19,897 nt of DNA from Flavobacteriales bacterium UBA5869 (GCA_002432565.1 DJFP01000220.1:4115-24011); one strand, 5' to 3'. Positions 1 through 7,922 are shown, numbered from the stretch's first letter. Notes: a model not told the origin generated them from the letters alone. Translations and numbers: made by a program.

Positions 1-1613
1 CCCTTTTGGAGTTCTTCCAGAAGCAGTGTTTGGAAGAGCACCAAATCTTTTACACCCTGTTCTACATATTCCAGGAAAAAGCTTTCGATATCTTCTTCCG
101 CTTCCACACTTTTTTCTGCGGTTAACCCTTTGGAATATTCTTTCCGGTACTCGGGAAGCATGGCGATGTAGTCATTATAGCTGTTGATATAATTGACTTT
201 CGTGGTGGTTTCTTTGGAACGAGGGTCCGGAATGTCGTTGTGGAAATAAAGCGTTACAGGAAGCCTTTTGTTGAGTTCCGCCAGGGTTTCTTTTTTCGTT
301 TCAGGAATGACGATTTGCGGATGTTTGTATCCGAAAATATCACTGCAGCAGGTTGGATTTTTGACATATTGAACTCCGATCCGGTTGCTGGAAACATACA
401 TGCTGTCGCGGTCTTCGAAGTAATAAATGTCGTTGGCTGAACTGTTGATCGGCAGGCCTAAATTCTGCGGAGCTTCCCATCTTCCGTTCTTCAATTCGAT
501 GTAGAATACGTCGTATCCGCCAAAACCATCGAACCAAGAGGAGGAAAAGTATAAGCGTTTTTTATCGGAGTTGTAAAACGGACTGATGTCATTGTCTAAT
601 GAATTTGCAGCATTTAAAGCCCTGACTTTCGAAAACTGGTTTCCATTGTTCTTGATGACCGAATAGTACAGATCCATTCCGCCTTTTCCGTCTTCCCGGT
701 TGGAGGAAAAGATGAGCCACTCTTCATTTTCAATTACTGCAATGGCCGGAGTCGTATTGTTTGTTCCGGGTTCGTTGATGATTTCACCCAATGGATTGGG
801 ATTTGACCACTTACCGTTTTGGAAGGATGACACCCAGATCTGGCAGTTGAACTGATTTTCATCCCCGCCGCAATTGCTGTAGTAAAAGCGTTTTCCATCC
901 GCTGAAAAACACCCGTTCCCCGTATGAATATCTGCTTTATTCAAGACCTCTAATAATCCGGGATTGACTTCTTTCAAACTGTCTTTCCAGGCCGTGAAGT
1001 AAAGCCTATTCTTGTAATTATCGTCCAGCATCTCTTCGCCCGTATTTTCTTTTTTGCTGCGCATGGAAGAAAGTACGAATTGCCCTTGTGAAATGGTGTG
1101 ACCGAATTCCGAATTGACAGTATTTAATCCTTTGGGAAGTTCAATTTGTTCCAGGTCGGAAGTGTCTTTCAACGCCGTTTGTGCCCACAGGCAGGATTCC
1201 AGTTCACGCTTCGATTTCAGGTAATTATAGGTGCGTTTGTCTTTGGAGTATTTCTTTTTGGCCCGTTTGAATAACTCGATAGCTTCGGCATAATGTCCGT
1301 TCTGTTTTTCCATTAAAGCCCATTGAAGCAAACTTGCCGGATACATGGAGGTTTCTTCCTTCTCGTAGACTTTTTGGTAGTAATAGCTTGCTTTCCGGTA
1401 ATCCTTGTACGCACGAAGTGTTTCGGCGTATTTCCATAAAATACTTACCGTATTGGAGTCTATTTCCATGGCTTTTTCGTAATACTGAAGCGCATAGATA
1501 TAATCTCCTTTTGCGTACTGTTCATCTGCAAAGTCCAGGTATTTACCCAACAGGTTCTGTCCGTATCCGGTAAATGAAATCAGGGCAAAGAGGATTAAAT
1601 ATAATCTGGGCAT
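1..1613 (-). CDS. OmpA-family TPR/PD40 protein, T9SS-associated (partial, 3' end outside window)
   Basis: The reading frame is open on the minus strand from an ATG at 1613 to the window edge, giving 537 residues without a stop. It has a short N-terminal signal peptide ending near FTGYGQ, then tetratricopeptide-like helices (about residues 20-135, rich in the Tyr/Ala/Lys pattern of TPRs). A region of PD40/WD40-like beta-propeller blades follows (about 180-430, with motifs such as SSNREDGKGGMDLYYS and FSSSWFDGFGGYDVFY). Near residue 453 comes the segment YFHNDIPDPRSKETTT, which in Bacteroidota proteins of this type lies just before a C-terminal OmpA peptidoglycan-binding domain; that domain would be outside the window. 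The start overlaps the end of the upstream PorP/SprF gene by 19 bases, suggesting coupled translation. Proteins of this architecture are periplasmic or outer-membrane partners of PorP/SprF barrels. The OmpA domain itself is inferred, not seen. Confidence 0.82.
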   Translation of the reverse strand, partial: MPRLYLILFALISFTGYGQNLLGKYLDFADEQYAKGDYIYALQYYEKAMEIDSNTVSILWKYAETLRAYKDYRKASYYYQKVYEKEETSMYPASLLQWALMEKQNGHYAEAIELFKRAKKKYSKDKRTYNYLKSKRELESCLWAQTALKDTSDLEQIELPKGLNTVNSEFGHTISQGQFVLSSMRSKKENTGEEMLDDNYKNRLYFTAWKDSLKEVNPGLLEVLNKADIHTGNGCFSADGKRFYYSNCGGDENQFNCQIWVSSFQNGKWSNPNPLGEIINEPGTNNTTPAIAVIENEEWLIFSSNREDGKGGMDLYYSVIKNNGNQFSKVRALNAANSLDNDISPFYNSDKKRLYFSSSWFDGFGGYDVFYIELKNGRWEAPQNLGLPINSSANDIYYFEDRDSMYVSSNRIGVQYVKNPTCCSDIFGYKHPQIVIPETKKETLAELNKRLPVTLYFHNDIPDPRSKETTTKVNYINSYNDYIAMLPEYRKEYSKGLTAEKSVEAEEDIESFFLEYVEQGVKDLVLFQTLLLEELQK

Positions 1614-2605
1614 ATACGGTGAATGACTTTTTTGGGTTTAAAACGGGTGATGATGTACTCAACAGAAAGCTCAAGACCTCCGCGAGCGGTACTAGCAGGT
1701 ATTAATTTAGAGATATTGGTATCGTAACTCGCTGCCACAGACCAATTCTGCATGGCTAATCCCAATCTTACTACAACGGCATCACGTGAACGAAACCACA
1801 ATCCTCCGTCGACTGCGCGGTAGGTTCCCAATTTATTGATTAAGGTATAGCGAACTTGTGACCCGATAATCAATTCCCGGTATTTCCCCTGGAGATTGAA
1901 TCCGAGTCCTGGAATTACCGCCAGTTCTTTGTTGATTGCATGATCTACCTGGGAATAAAGACTGATCCGGATATCCCGGGGAACTTTTACGCCGTAGAAA
2001 CCCTGGTTCGGTCGGTTTAGGTTGTGTCCGCTGATACCGGTTTTTACCGAATTACTTTTTCCATAGTAGAACGCGTGAACGATCCCGGCACTGCTTGTCA
2101 GGTTTGCACGGCTGTCATTCTGATAAGCCTCATTGGTCGGCAGGCTGGCATCAAAAATGAGCCCGTTGAATTGATTATCGAAATAGAACTTGTCCATGTT
2201 TACCTTGCGGTAATTCAATCCGACTTGTATACCAACACTCAAAGTTTGGGAAGAATCCGATGTCAGCTTTAGGTTTTTAGCAACACTTCCGAGGAATTCC
2301 AGGGTTTGATAAAATCCGTCACCGACATTATCGTGAAAGAGCAATGCTCCGAAGTTGATTCCTCTTTGTTTCCACTTCATGTCGCTTGCTACGGCAAATG
2401 TTTGAAAGGGGACGGTCACACTTCGCCACTGGTCTTTGTAGTTTCCCGTGAGCCGGATATCTCCTGCGAAAAGTCCCGTGTTAGCCGGATTTTGGTAAAT
2501 CGGCTGGCGGTTGAGGTGTGAGAAATGGATATCCTGAGCCAATGACCTGAAAGTACACGCCGTTACAAAAAGTCCGATAAGCAGGTAATAGTTCCGTTTT
2601 CTCAT
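1595..2605 (-). CDS. PorP/SprF family type IX secretion system membrane protein
   Basis: A 336-residue protein with a signal peptide (residues 1-24, ending SLAQ) followed by the family's hallmark start of the mature protein, QDIHFSHLNRQPIYQNPANT, and a GNYKDQWRSV block. The remainder alternates hydrophobic and polar residues as in an outer-membrane beta-barrel and ends in the strand SVEYIITRFK. Length is normal for the family (about 300-340). PorP/SprF proteins are outer-membrane barrels tied to type IX secretion or gliding; many genomes carry several paralogues, each next to an OmpA-type gene as here, and these often serve one particular surface adhesin. No large adhesin gene lies directly upstream, so the partner of this copy is unclear. 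The Cys at position 17 could suggest a lipobox (VTAC), but the downstream LAQ cleavage site fits the family better. Translation probably starts at 2605, since the next Met is far inside the protein. Confidence 0.9.
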   Translation of the reverse strand: MRKRNYYLLIGLFVTACTFRSLAQDIHFSHLNRQPIYQNPANTGLFAGDIRLTGNYKDQWRSVTVPFQTFAVASDMKWKQRGINFGALLFHDNVGDGFYQTLEFLGSVAKNLKLTSDSSQTLSVGIQVGLNYRKVNMDKFYFDNQFNGLIFDASLPTNEAYQNDSRANLTSSAGIVHAFYYGKSNSVKTGISGHNLNRPNQGFYGVKVPRDIRISLYSQVDHAINKELAVIPGLGFNLQGKYRELIIGSQVRYTLINKLGTYRAVDGGLWFRSRDAVVVRLGLAMQNWSVAASYDTNISKLIPASTARGGLELSVEYIITRFKPKKVIHRICPDYI

Positions 2606-2610
2606 TAAAT

Positions 2611-2618
2611 CAAATATA
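2611..2618 (-). promoter_or_regulatory. Perfect -7-like box just upstream of the PorP/SprF gene
   Basis: On the minus strand the sequence reads TATATTTG, an exact match to the Bacteroidota -7 consensus TAnnTTTG. It lies only five bases before the ATG at 2605, which would put the transcript start at or near the start codon. No TTG element is found at the usual 17-23 base distance. It is either a promoter for a nearly leaderless mRNA or a chance match in AT-rich sequence. Confidence 0.3.
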
Positions 2619-2692
2619 CAATAAAATCAATCAGGACTGTACTTCCCTCAAATTGGAATTGCGGTTTGAATAAATTGGGTATTTTCGTTTTT

Positions 2693-3091
2693 ATGAAGCA
2701 ATCAATTTGTTTAATTCTCGGAGCAGCCTTCTTATTATGTTCGTTCAAAAGTGACGGTCTTATCGAACGTGTTTATCCCGAACTATTAGGAGACTACGAT
2801 TTTTATAAATCGGTTGCAGACAGGTCTACTTCTTATGCAAAAGAGGGGAAAGATCATTTCACCGCCCGGATTACCAGGAAGGACCAGATCTTATTTTTCA
2901 AGAATGGAAAAAAGGAGCGCAAAATGCATTTTGTGGAGGCTAAAATGCCATTCCTGGATGATGAGAACCATGTGCTTTTCGGAAGCAAGGGGAACTATGA
3001 GCCGATGTTCTACCGCGGAGATACGATTGTGATCCAGAGTTACCCGATCGAGTACCAGGATAATTATTTTGTGAAGAAGAAGGGGATCTGA
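2693..3091 (+). CDS. Small exported protein of unknown function
   Basis: The ATG at 2693 gives 132 residues. An in-frame TTG at 2666 would add nine residues ahead of the signal sequence and is less likely, because the signal peptide MKQSICLILGAAFLLCSF begins cleanly at 2693. The leader has a lysine, a hydrophobic core and a Cys at position 16 (FLLC); this is a poor lipobox because the residue before Cys is Leu rather than Gly, Ala or Ser, so lipoprotein status is uncertain. The mature part of about 115 residues is charged and looks like a small beta-rich domain (for example DQILFFKNGKKER and GDTIVIQSYPIEY). I recognise no family. It is divergent from the PorP/SprF gene with 87 bases between the start codons, and no hairpin terminator follows it. 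Confidence 0.72.
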   Translation: MKQSICLILGAAFLLCSFKSDGLIERVYPELLGDYDFYKSVADRSTSYAKEGKDHFTARITRKDQILFFKNGKKERKMHFVEAKMPFLDDENHVLFGSKGNYEPMFYRGDTIVIQSYPIEYQDNYFVKKKGI

Positions 3092-3275
3092 AGGGGAATT
3101 ATGTGCTTAAAACCGGCAGTTCTCAAAAGGTATATGAGTAAAGTAACGAAGATTGAAATCTAGGAGATTGCTTTTTAACAAATCGGATAATCAAACTGTT
3201 GAGTCCTTTCATACTTAAGGAGGATATTTCAGAGCTTTTAAATCCGCCTCAATTTTGGACAATTAAAGTCTTTAT

Positions 3276-3290
3276 CACCTTTAAAAGGTG
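3276..3290. promoter_or_regulatory. 15-bp palindrome, operator-like (site 1)
   Basis: CACCTTT-A-AAAGGTG is a perfect 7-base inverted repeat around one central A. A one-base loop makes it a poor RNA hairpin and no T-run follows, so a dimeric protein-binding site is more likely than a terminator. Its centre is 23 bases from that of the next palindrome. Confidence 0.45.
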
Positions 3291-3298
3291 TCAATTTG

Positions 3299-3313
3299 GT
3301 TACAAATTGTAAC
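3299..3313. promoter_or_regulatory. 15-bp palindrome, operator-like (site 2)
   Basis: GTTACAA-A-TTGTAAC is a perfect 7-base inverted repeat around one A. It overlaps the TTG of the first candidate promoter, so a bound protein could block RNA polymerase. Its core TACAAATTGTAA recurs exactly at 7911-7922, and the nine-base centre ACAAATTGT recurs at 17610-17618. Confidence 0.5.
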
Positions 3314-3339
3314 ACAACTGTAAATAAGTATTATACTTG
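3307..3339 (+). promoter_or_regulatory. Candidate promoter P1 of the surface-protein cluster
   Basis: TTG at 3307-3309, a 22-base spacer, and TATACTTG at 3332-3339, one mismatch from TAnnTTTG. This would give a leader of about 145 bases before the ATG at 3493. Confidence 0.4.
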
Positions 3340-3445
3340 CAATGTCAATAGCTAGTTCACTGAAATGAAACTTTTATTATTTCGAAATTGATTTTCCAAC
3401 TATTTTATTCTGAATGCATTTAACAATGTAAAGAATATCGTGCTA

Positions 3446-3474
3446 TTGGCATTGAGAACTGAAACTTATTTTTA
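3446..3474 (+). promoter_or_regulatory. Candidate promoter P2 of the surface-protein cluster
   Basis: TTG at 3446-3448, an 18-base spacer, and TATTTTTA at 3467-3474, one mismatch from TAnnTTTG. It would give a leader of only about 12 bases. I cannot decide between P1 and P2 from sequence; both may be used. Confidence 0.38.
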
Positions 3475-3492
3475 ATTAACATTATTCACGTC

Positions 3493-4617
3493 ATGAAGAA
3501 AATCAATCTCTTTCTTTCCCTTTCCGCAATGGTTATTTGCAGCGGAGCATTTGCACAAGAAAACATTATTGAAGAAAATGGAAACGTTGGTCTGGGGACA
3601 ACGACACCAACAGCAAGACTAACGGTTGCGGGTTCAACTCGTATTGATTCTACGCTTACAGTTAATGATTCCGTTGTTATGGCAACTAGTGCCAGAGTCG
3701 GAGAAGATTTAAAAGTTGAGGGAAATCTTTATATTCCAAATATTCCATCATTGGAACATTACACCAACGAATCCTTTTTAGTCAAAGATATAAATGGTTT
3801 GGTTCAGGGAATTACAACGCAAGGAATGGCAAGTACTATATATTCTTTGAGCTGCGATTTGGCAGGTGTTAATCCATTCTGGAACAATGGTCCTAATAAA
3901 CTTTACACAGAATGTGCAGGTGTACGGGTTGGAATTGGTACAAACTCACCAGAATTTACGTTCGATTGTCGGGGGGATGCAAAAACATCAGGCCATTTAT
4001 GGGCGAATCAATCTCTTTCTATTGGTGCAAACATGAATACCTTTTCCAAATTAAATATTGTCAATACCAACAGAACTGCTGTTATTCAGGCAAACACCGT
4101 TGGGAATACAAAGCCTTATCAACGTTTAATGTACTTTGAATACGATAACACTGACACAAAAATTTTGGAAGTTCAAAATCCAACTGCTGGGTATACAGCA
4201 TTCTCACTTAATTCAAATGGTGAAATGGATATTCATAACGGAGTTGTTCCAATTTTTCATTTAGGAACAAACGGCATGTTGTCACTTCGTAATAATTCAA
4301 TTGAGACTTTTCGTGTAGAAGCAAATGGAATGGTTAGAGCTCGCAAAATAAAAGTAGATAGCGAAACTTGGGCAGACTATGTTTTCGATGAAAATTACAA
4401 ATTATTGCCTTTAAATGAGTTGGAACTTTTTGTGAAGCAAAACAAACATTTGCCATCTATTCCATCCGAGAAGCAAATCCTTGAAGAAGGAGTTGATGTT
4501 ACGGAAATGAACGTAAAAATGATGGAGAAAATTGAAGAACTGACTTTGTATTTGATCGAACAGAACAAAGAGATCGAAAAATTAAAGGCAGAGATTCAAA
4601 GAATGCAGCAAAACTAG
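3493..4617 (+). CDS. Secreted fibre-like surface protein with C-terminal coiled coil
   Basis: A 374-residue protein with a clear signal peptide (residues 1-22, ending GAFAQ). The mature N-terminus carries the motif NGNVGLGTTTPTARLTVAG, common in phage-tail-fibre-like proteins of Bacteroidota; a related GVRVGIGTNSPEFTFD motif recurs near residue 146. The middle is made of short beta repeats. The C-terminus has the widespread block KQNKHLPSIPSEKQ (about 316-329), then an acidic GVDVTEMN segment and a heptad coiled coil (about 338-374) rich in Glu, Lys, Leu and Ile. Such proteins are thought to form trimeric beta-fibres held by the coiled coil. There is no T9SS sorting domain, so its route past the outer membrane is unclear. 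It is the first gene of an AT-rich plus-strand cluster, 65 bases ahead of the next start. Annotators often call relatives tail fibre domain-containing or hypothetical. Confidence 0.8.
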   Translation: MKKINLFLSLSAMVICSGAFAQENIIEENGNVGLGTTTPTARLTVAGSTRIDSTLTVNDSVVMATSARVGEDLKVEGNLYIPNIPSLEHYTNESFLVKDINGLVQGITTQGMASTIYSLSCDLAGVNPFWNNGPNKLYTECAGVRVGIGTNSPEFTFDCRGDAKTSGHLWANQSLSIGANMNTFSKLNIVNTNRTAVIQANTVGNTKPYQRLMYFEYDNTDTKILEVQNPTAGYTAFSLNSNGEMDIHNGVVPIFHLGTNGMLSLRNNSIETFRVEANGMVRARKIKVDSETWADYVFDENYKLLPLNELELFVKQNKHLPSIPSEKQILEEGVDVTEMNVKMMEKIEELTLYLIEQNKEIEKLKAEIQRMQQN

Positions 4618-4682
4618 TACATTAAGAAATAATTTTCTATTTCAACTTACCATTAGATTTCACTTACAAAAACATTGAATTG

Positions 4683-5357
4683 ATGAGAATTTATTTCATA
4701 TTATTTTGTTGCTCATTTTCGTTTTTTGGAACGACACAAAGTTTAGATACAAATGAGAAGCGAGACAAAATTTTGAGCGATTCTGGATACTACAGAACAT
4801 TCGAAGACTCAATCAGTAATATTAAGAAAGAAGACAGGATTAGGTATGGAGTGTCAATAAATCAATCGTTCACCAGATACGGACTTCCAACAGCAGTTTT
4901 GTTTACAATTCAATTCAAAAAGCATCAATTTGATTTGGGACCTCAATTCCGTCTAGGAAAATCAATAAATGAGTCTCAAAAAAATATTGGTTTGGAGTTT
5001 AACTATCGGTTTTATGTTACCGGAGACACAAAAAGCTTTAGCTCTTACGCCCTGTTTAATGCAGATTATTTCTATCAATTCAAGAAAGAGAATAGAACAA
5101 TTGTTTCGAGTGACCCACTTTTGAATGGACAGTTGTCAACGCGAATAAATAAATACAATGACTTTCAATTGAATTTAGGATATGGAATAAAATTCAAGTT
5201 AATCGAAGGACTTTATATTGGATCTCACATTGGTGGTGGATTTTATAGGGAAAATGGTTCTAATGAAAATATAGTACTTGGCAACAGTATTAAAAATAAC
5301 TCCAAGGAAACAGGTATTGGATTTATAGGTACAGTTTACATTGGGTATAAATTTTAA
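4683..5357 (+). CDS. Predicted small outer-membrane beta-barrel protein
   Basis: The ATG at 4683 gives 224 residues; an in-frame TTG directly before it is unlikely to be the start. The N-terminus is a signal peptide with a long Phe/Cys-rich hydrophobic core (about residues 1-20). The mature part shows repeated amphipathic strands separated by short turns, such as HQFDLGPQFRLGKS, GLEFNYRFYV, YALFNADYFYQF, FQLNLGYGIKFK and YIGSHIGGGFY, and ends in the aromatic strand GTVYIGYKF with a terminal Phe. That ending is the classic outer-membrane barrel signature recognised by the BAM machinery. About eight to ten strands fit the length. It sits between a fibre-like protein and a T9SS cargo protein and ends four bases before the next ATG, so co-expression is very likely. 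No specific family is recognised; a channel, an anchor or a cargo-linked barrel are all possible. Confidence 0.78.
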   Translation: MRIYFILFCCSFSFFGTTQSLDTNEKRDKILSDSGYYRTFEDSISNIKKEDRIRYGVSINQSFTRYGLPTAVLFTIQFKKHQFDLGPQFRLGKSINESQKNIGLEFNYRFYVTGDTKSFSSYALFNADYFYQFKKENRTIVSSDPLLNGQLSTRINKYNDFQLNLGYGIKFKLIEGLYIGSHIGGGFYRENGSNENIVLGNSIKNNSKETGIGFIGTVYIGYKF

Positions 5358-5361
5358 AATC

Positions 5362-7842
5362 ATGAAAAAATATCTTATAATAATTATATGCTTAATAACA
5401 TTTGTTGTTAAGTCTCAAAATCTAGTTCCGAATGGAAATTTTGAGTATGGTTCTTATGACGGAGGTTCAAACCCGATAGAATTTTATTCAGGAACATATA
5501 CCGGAAACTGGTGGTCGGATTTATGGGATGCATCAACTCATCATCGATTTGACAACAGCATGCAAGGAACATGGTATGTTGCTAAAGCAGATAAAACCTA
5601 TGGTGGAAAACGTCGTGATTCTCCTGACTGGATTGATCCAAACCAATGGTATAATACCGAGCATGATGGTAACTGTACTGAAACAAAATATGTCAGATGC
5701 GCTTATCCTAACGAATCAATTATGGTTAGAATGGAAGGAGGGCACAAATTAGTGAAAGGACAAACTTACACCTTTAAGATTAAAGCAAGAGGCGGTAAGG
5801 GCCCCGAATTTCCTTCTCATCAATTTCGTTTAGCTTTTACAGCAGATGATGAAGGTTTAGACTGTCTAAATAAGAAAAAATGGTACGTTACTGAGTTTTA
5901 CGTTGAGAATTCTTGTGAATGGCATTATTTTGAATATACATTCACAGTTCCGGACGATGATAATAAAAACTATGAAGATATGGGTTGGCTCGTAATCAAT
6001 CCGAATTATTATCGTGATGGAAGTAACGAACCCAATGACAATGGCGCAGTCTTCAATTTTGATGATGTAGTTCTAACAATGGAGCCAAAGTGTATTGATA
6101 CTCGATATATTCAAGACAGGGTTTACGCAAATGGTGAGCATAAAATTGAGCAAGCAAATGTTGAAATTAGGGCAGGTGCGCATGTAAGTCCTTATTCTTG
6201 GCAGTCTCAATTTCCTGTAGTATTAAAACCTACTTCAATGGTAATTTATCGCGCGCCAACCGTGTATTTGGAACCGGGTTTCTTTATTGAGGAAGAGGGC
6301 AGTTATTTTGAAACACAAGACGCAACATGTGTTGAAAACCCTTGCCCGGGAATTCCAGGTTTCACGCCACCATCCGTAGCACAATGTAATGAGTCATTGA
6401 CCCTGGGCACTAATTTCCCAACTACTCCGGGGGTGTTTTACGTCTGGGAACCTGCAAACTATTTTTCAGCTCCCTGGAGCAGGACTACGGAAGTAACACC
6501 GCCGCCAAATGACGATGGCTGTGTAGATGCAAAACTCACTATCTGGACGATATGCGGCGCAGCACAAGTCCACAATTTTAAATTGCAATTCATCGATGCC
6601 GCTCCCACAATGGATATAACGAATGTTACCATGAGCCAAGCAGGTATTTCAGGATATATTAACTTGCAGAATGCTACTGATTATACCATTCAAGGTATCA
6701 ATACTGTTACGGGACAAGTTGTTTTCGAAGACGAATATGCGTGGAACTGTAATAACGGATCACAACACATTCCATTTTCTGTAAATCATTGTACTGGAAA
6801 CTTATGCCAGAATTTAGAAATAAAAATCACGGCTTCAAATCCTTGTTTCGGAACAATTTCAGAATCGCTTCAATGGCAGGCTCCAAATGTACCGGATTAT
6901 GATCTTCAAGTTAGTAATTTAGTTTCAACTGATTTTGAATTCAACTTTGACTGGAACATCCCGAACACCTATGAGTATGTAAAAATTCAGGTCTGGAATG
7001 AAGCAAAGACACAAAAAATTTGCGAGTGGAATTATAATAGTTGCTCTAGTCCCATGAACACAACAAATCCATATCATTTCGATATTCGGAATTGTTTGGG
7101 GCCGGAGTGCTTTGCGCAATGTTTAAATTACAAAGTTTTCCTTGAAACAAAACAGTTCTGTAATCCATTAATCTCAACTAAGCAAATTGCCTGGAATAAG
7201 TCAAATACCACATTTGCAATGCCGGTTAATTACCCGAATATTATTACTGCTGACAATGATGGAGTAAACGATGATCTGTGTTTTACCCCGACAGGTGCTG
7301 ATTGGTACGACATTGTTATAAAAAACAGATGGGGAAATGTGATGCATGAAGAACAGGGTTGTGTAGATGAAATTCCGATTTGTTTATGGCATCCATCCAT
7401 AAACACTACAGATGGAGAATATTTTTACACCATTGTTTTCGGTAATCAATGTAATTATTCAGACGAACTTACAACTACGGTAATGGTTTTTGCTGATCCA
7501 AATGCCGGATTAGCCCAAAACAACAATCCGCAAGAATATCAAAATTCCGGATACACCATAGTTACTGATCAAAATGGTACTCAGACAGCAGTAGCGAGGG
7601 AAATTACAACCGAATGGAACGTTAATGCATTCCCGAATCCGGCTGAAGATGTTCTATTTGTTCAATCTTCGGAAGAAATAATCCAGATTCTTATTCGTGA
7701 TATTACGGGGAAAGAAATTTTGATGAAAGAAATACATGATGGAAATGCCTCTATCGATATTTCAAATTGCGCTTCAGGGTATTATATTTTGAATGTAAAT
7801 AGTCCAGTGGGGGTTAAATCTATAAATTTAGTAAAGCGTTAA
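5362..7842 (+). CDS. Large T9SS cargo protein with CBM-like N-terminus, CHU_C-like domain and type A sorting domain
   Basis: The ATG at 5362 gives 826 residues and follows the previous stop by four bases. After a signal peptide (residues 1-19, ending VKSQ) comes NLVPNGNFEYG, the usual opening of a jelly-roll, carbohydrate-binding-like module (to about 245). A short beta segment with YLEPGFFIEEEGSYF (about 250-325) is of a type common before sorting domains. A Cys-rich region follows, containing two similar units of about 100 residues (about 411-511 and 512-615). Next is a CHU_C-like, gliding-type domain (about 620-700) with PNIITADNDGVNDD, KNRWGNVM and DGEYFYTI. The protein ends in a type A T9SS sorting domain (about 755-826) starting AFPNPAEDVLFVQ and ending SINLVKR. 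It is therefore predicted to be exported by Sec, moved by T9SS and attached to the cell surface or released. No catalytic motif is visible; an adhesin or matrix role is an inference. Confidence 0.85.
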   Translation: MKKYLIIIICLITFVVKSQNLVPNGNFEYGSYDGGSNPIEFYSGTYTGNWWSDLWDASTHHRFDNSMQGTWYVAKADKTYGGKRRDSPDWIDPNQWYNTEHDGNCTETKYVRCAYPNESIMVRMEGGHKLVKGQTYTFKIKARGGKGPEFPSHQFRLAFTADDEGLDCLNKKKWYVTEFYVENSCEWHYFEYTFTVPDDDNKNYEDMGWLVINPNYYRDGSNEPNDNGAVFNFDDVVLTMEPKCIDTRYIQDRVYANGEHKIEQANVEIRAGAHVSPYSWQSQFPVVLKPTSMVIYRAPTVYLEPGFFIEEEGSYFETQDATCVENPCPGIPGFTPPSVAQCNESLTLGTNFPTTPGVFYVWEPANYFSAPWSRTTEVTPPPNDDGCVDAKLTIWTICGAAQVHNFKLQFIDAAPTMDITNVTMSQAGISGYINLQNATDYTIQGINTVTGQVVFEDEYAWNCNNGSQHIPFSVNHCTGNLCQNLEIKITASNPCFGTISESLQWQAPNVPDYDLQVSNLVSTDFEFNFDWNIPNTYEYVKIQVWNEAKTQKICEWNYNSCSSPMNTTNPYHFDIRNCLGPECFAQCLNYKVFLETKQFCNPLISTKQIAWNKSNTTFAMPVNYPNIITADNDGVNDDLCFTPTGADWYDIVIKNRWGNVMHEEQGCVDEIPICLWHPSINTTDGEYFYTIVFGNQCNYSDELTTTVMVFADPNAGLAQNNNPQEYQNSGYTIVTDQNGTQTAVAREITTEWNVNAFPNPAEDVLFVQSSEEIIQILIRDITGKEILMKEIHDGNASIDISNCASGYYILNVNSPVGVKSINLVKR

Positions 7843-7851
7843 GAATTAAGA

Positions 7852-7882
7852 TACTCCATCTCGTAGAAATTGGGATGGAGTA
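7852..7882. terminator. Hairpin after the T9SS cargo gene
   Basis: TACTCCATC (7852-7860) pairs with GATGGAGTA (7874-7882), and two further inner pairs are possible. It starts ten bases after the cargo gene stop. There is no clear T-run on either side, so termination would be weak or Rho-assisted; RNA 3'-end protection is an alternative. It lies between converging genes. Confidence 0.5.
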
Positions 7883-7910
7883 AATAATAACAAATAACTG
7901 AAGACTATCC

Positions 7911-7922
7911 TACAAATTGTAA
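7911..7922. repeat. 12-base repeat TACAAATTGTAA, right copy
   Basis: Exact copy of the 12 bases at 3301-3312. The two copies bracket the AT-rich surface-protein cluster. This one lies in the 144-base gap between converging genes, where a promoter operator is not expected. Confidence 0.5.

Larger units (their letters stand above)
3092..3492. other. Gene-free regulatory stretch upstream of the surface-protein cluster
   Basis: These 401 bases contain no credible reading frame. They hold two perfect 15-base odd palindromes (3276-3290 and 3299-3313) and two candidate Bacteroidota promoters (3307-3339 and 3446-3474). AT content rises from here onward. I see no terminator hairpin for the preceding small gene. 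Confidence 0.6.

Noticed and set aside
3276..3290. Terminator for the small exported gene
   Set aside because: The palindrome has a one-base centre, so only a short RNA stem could form, no T-run follows, and it is 185 bases beyond the stop codon.
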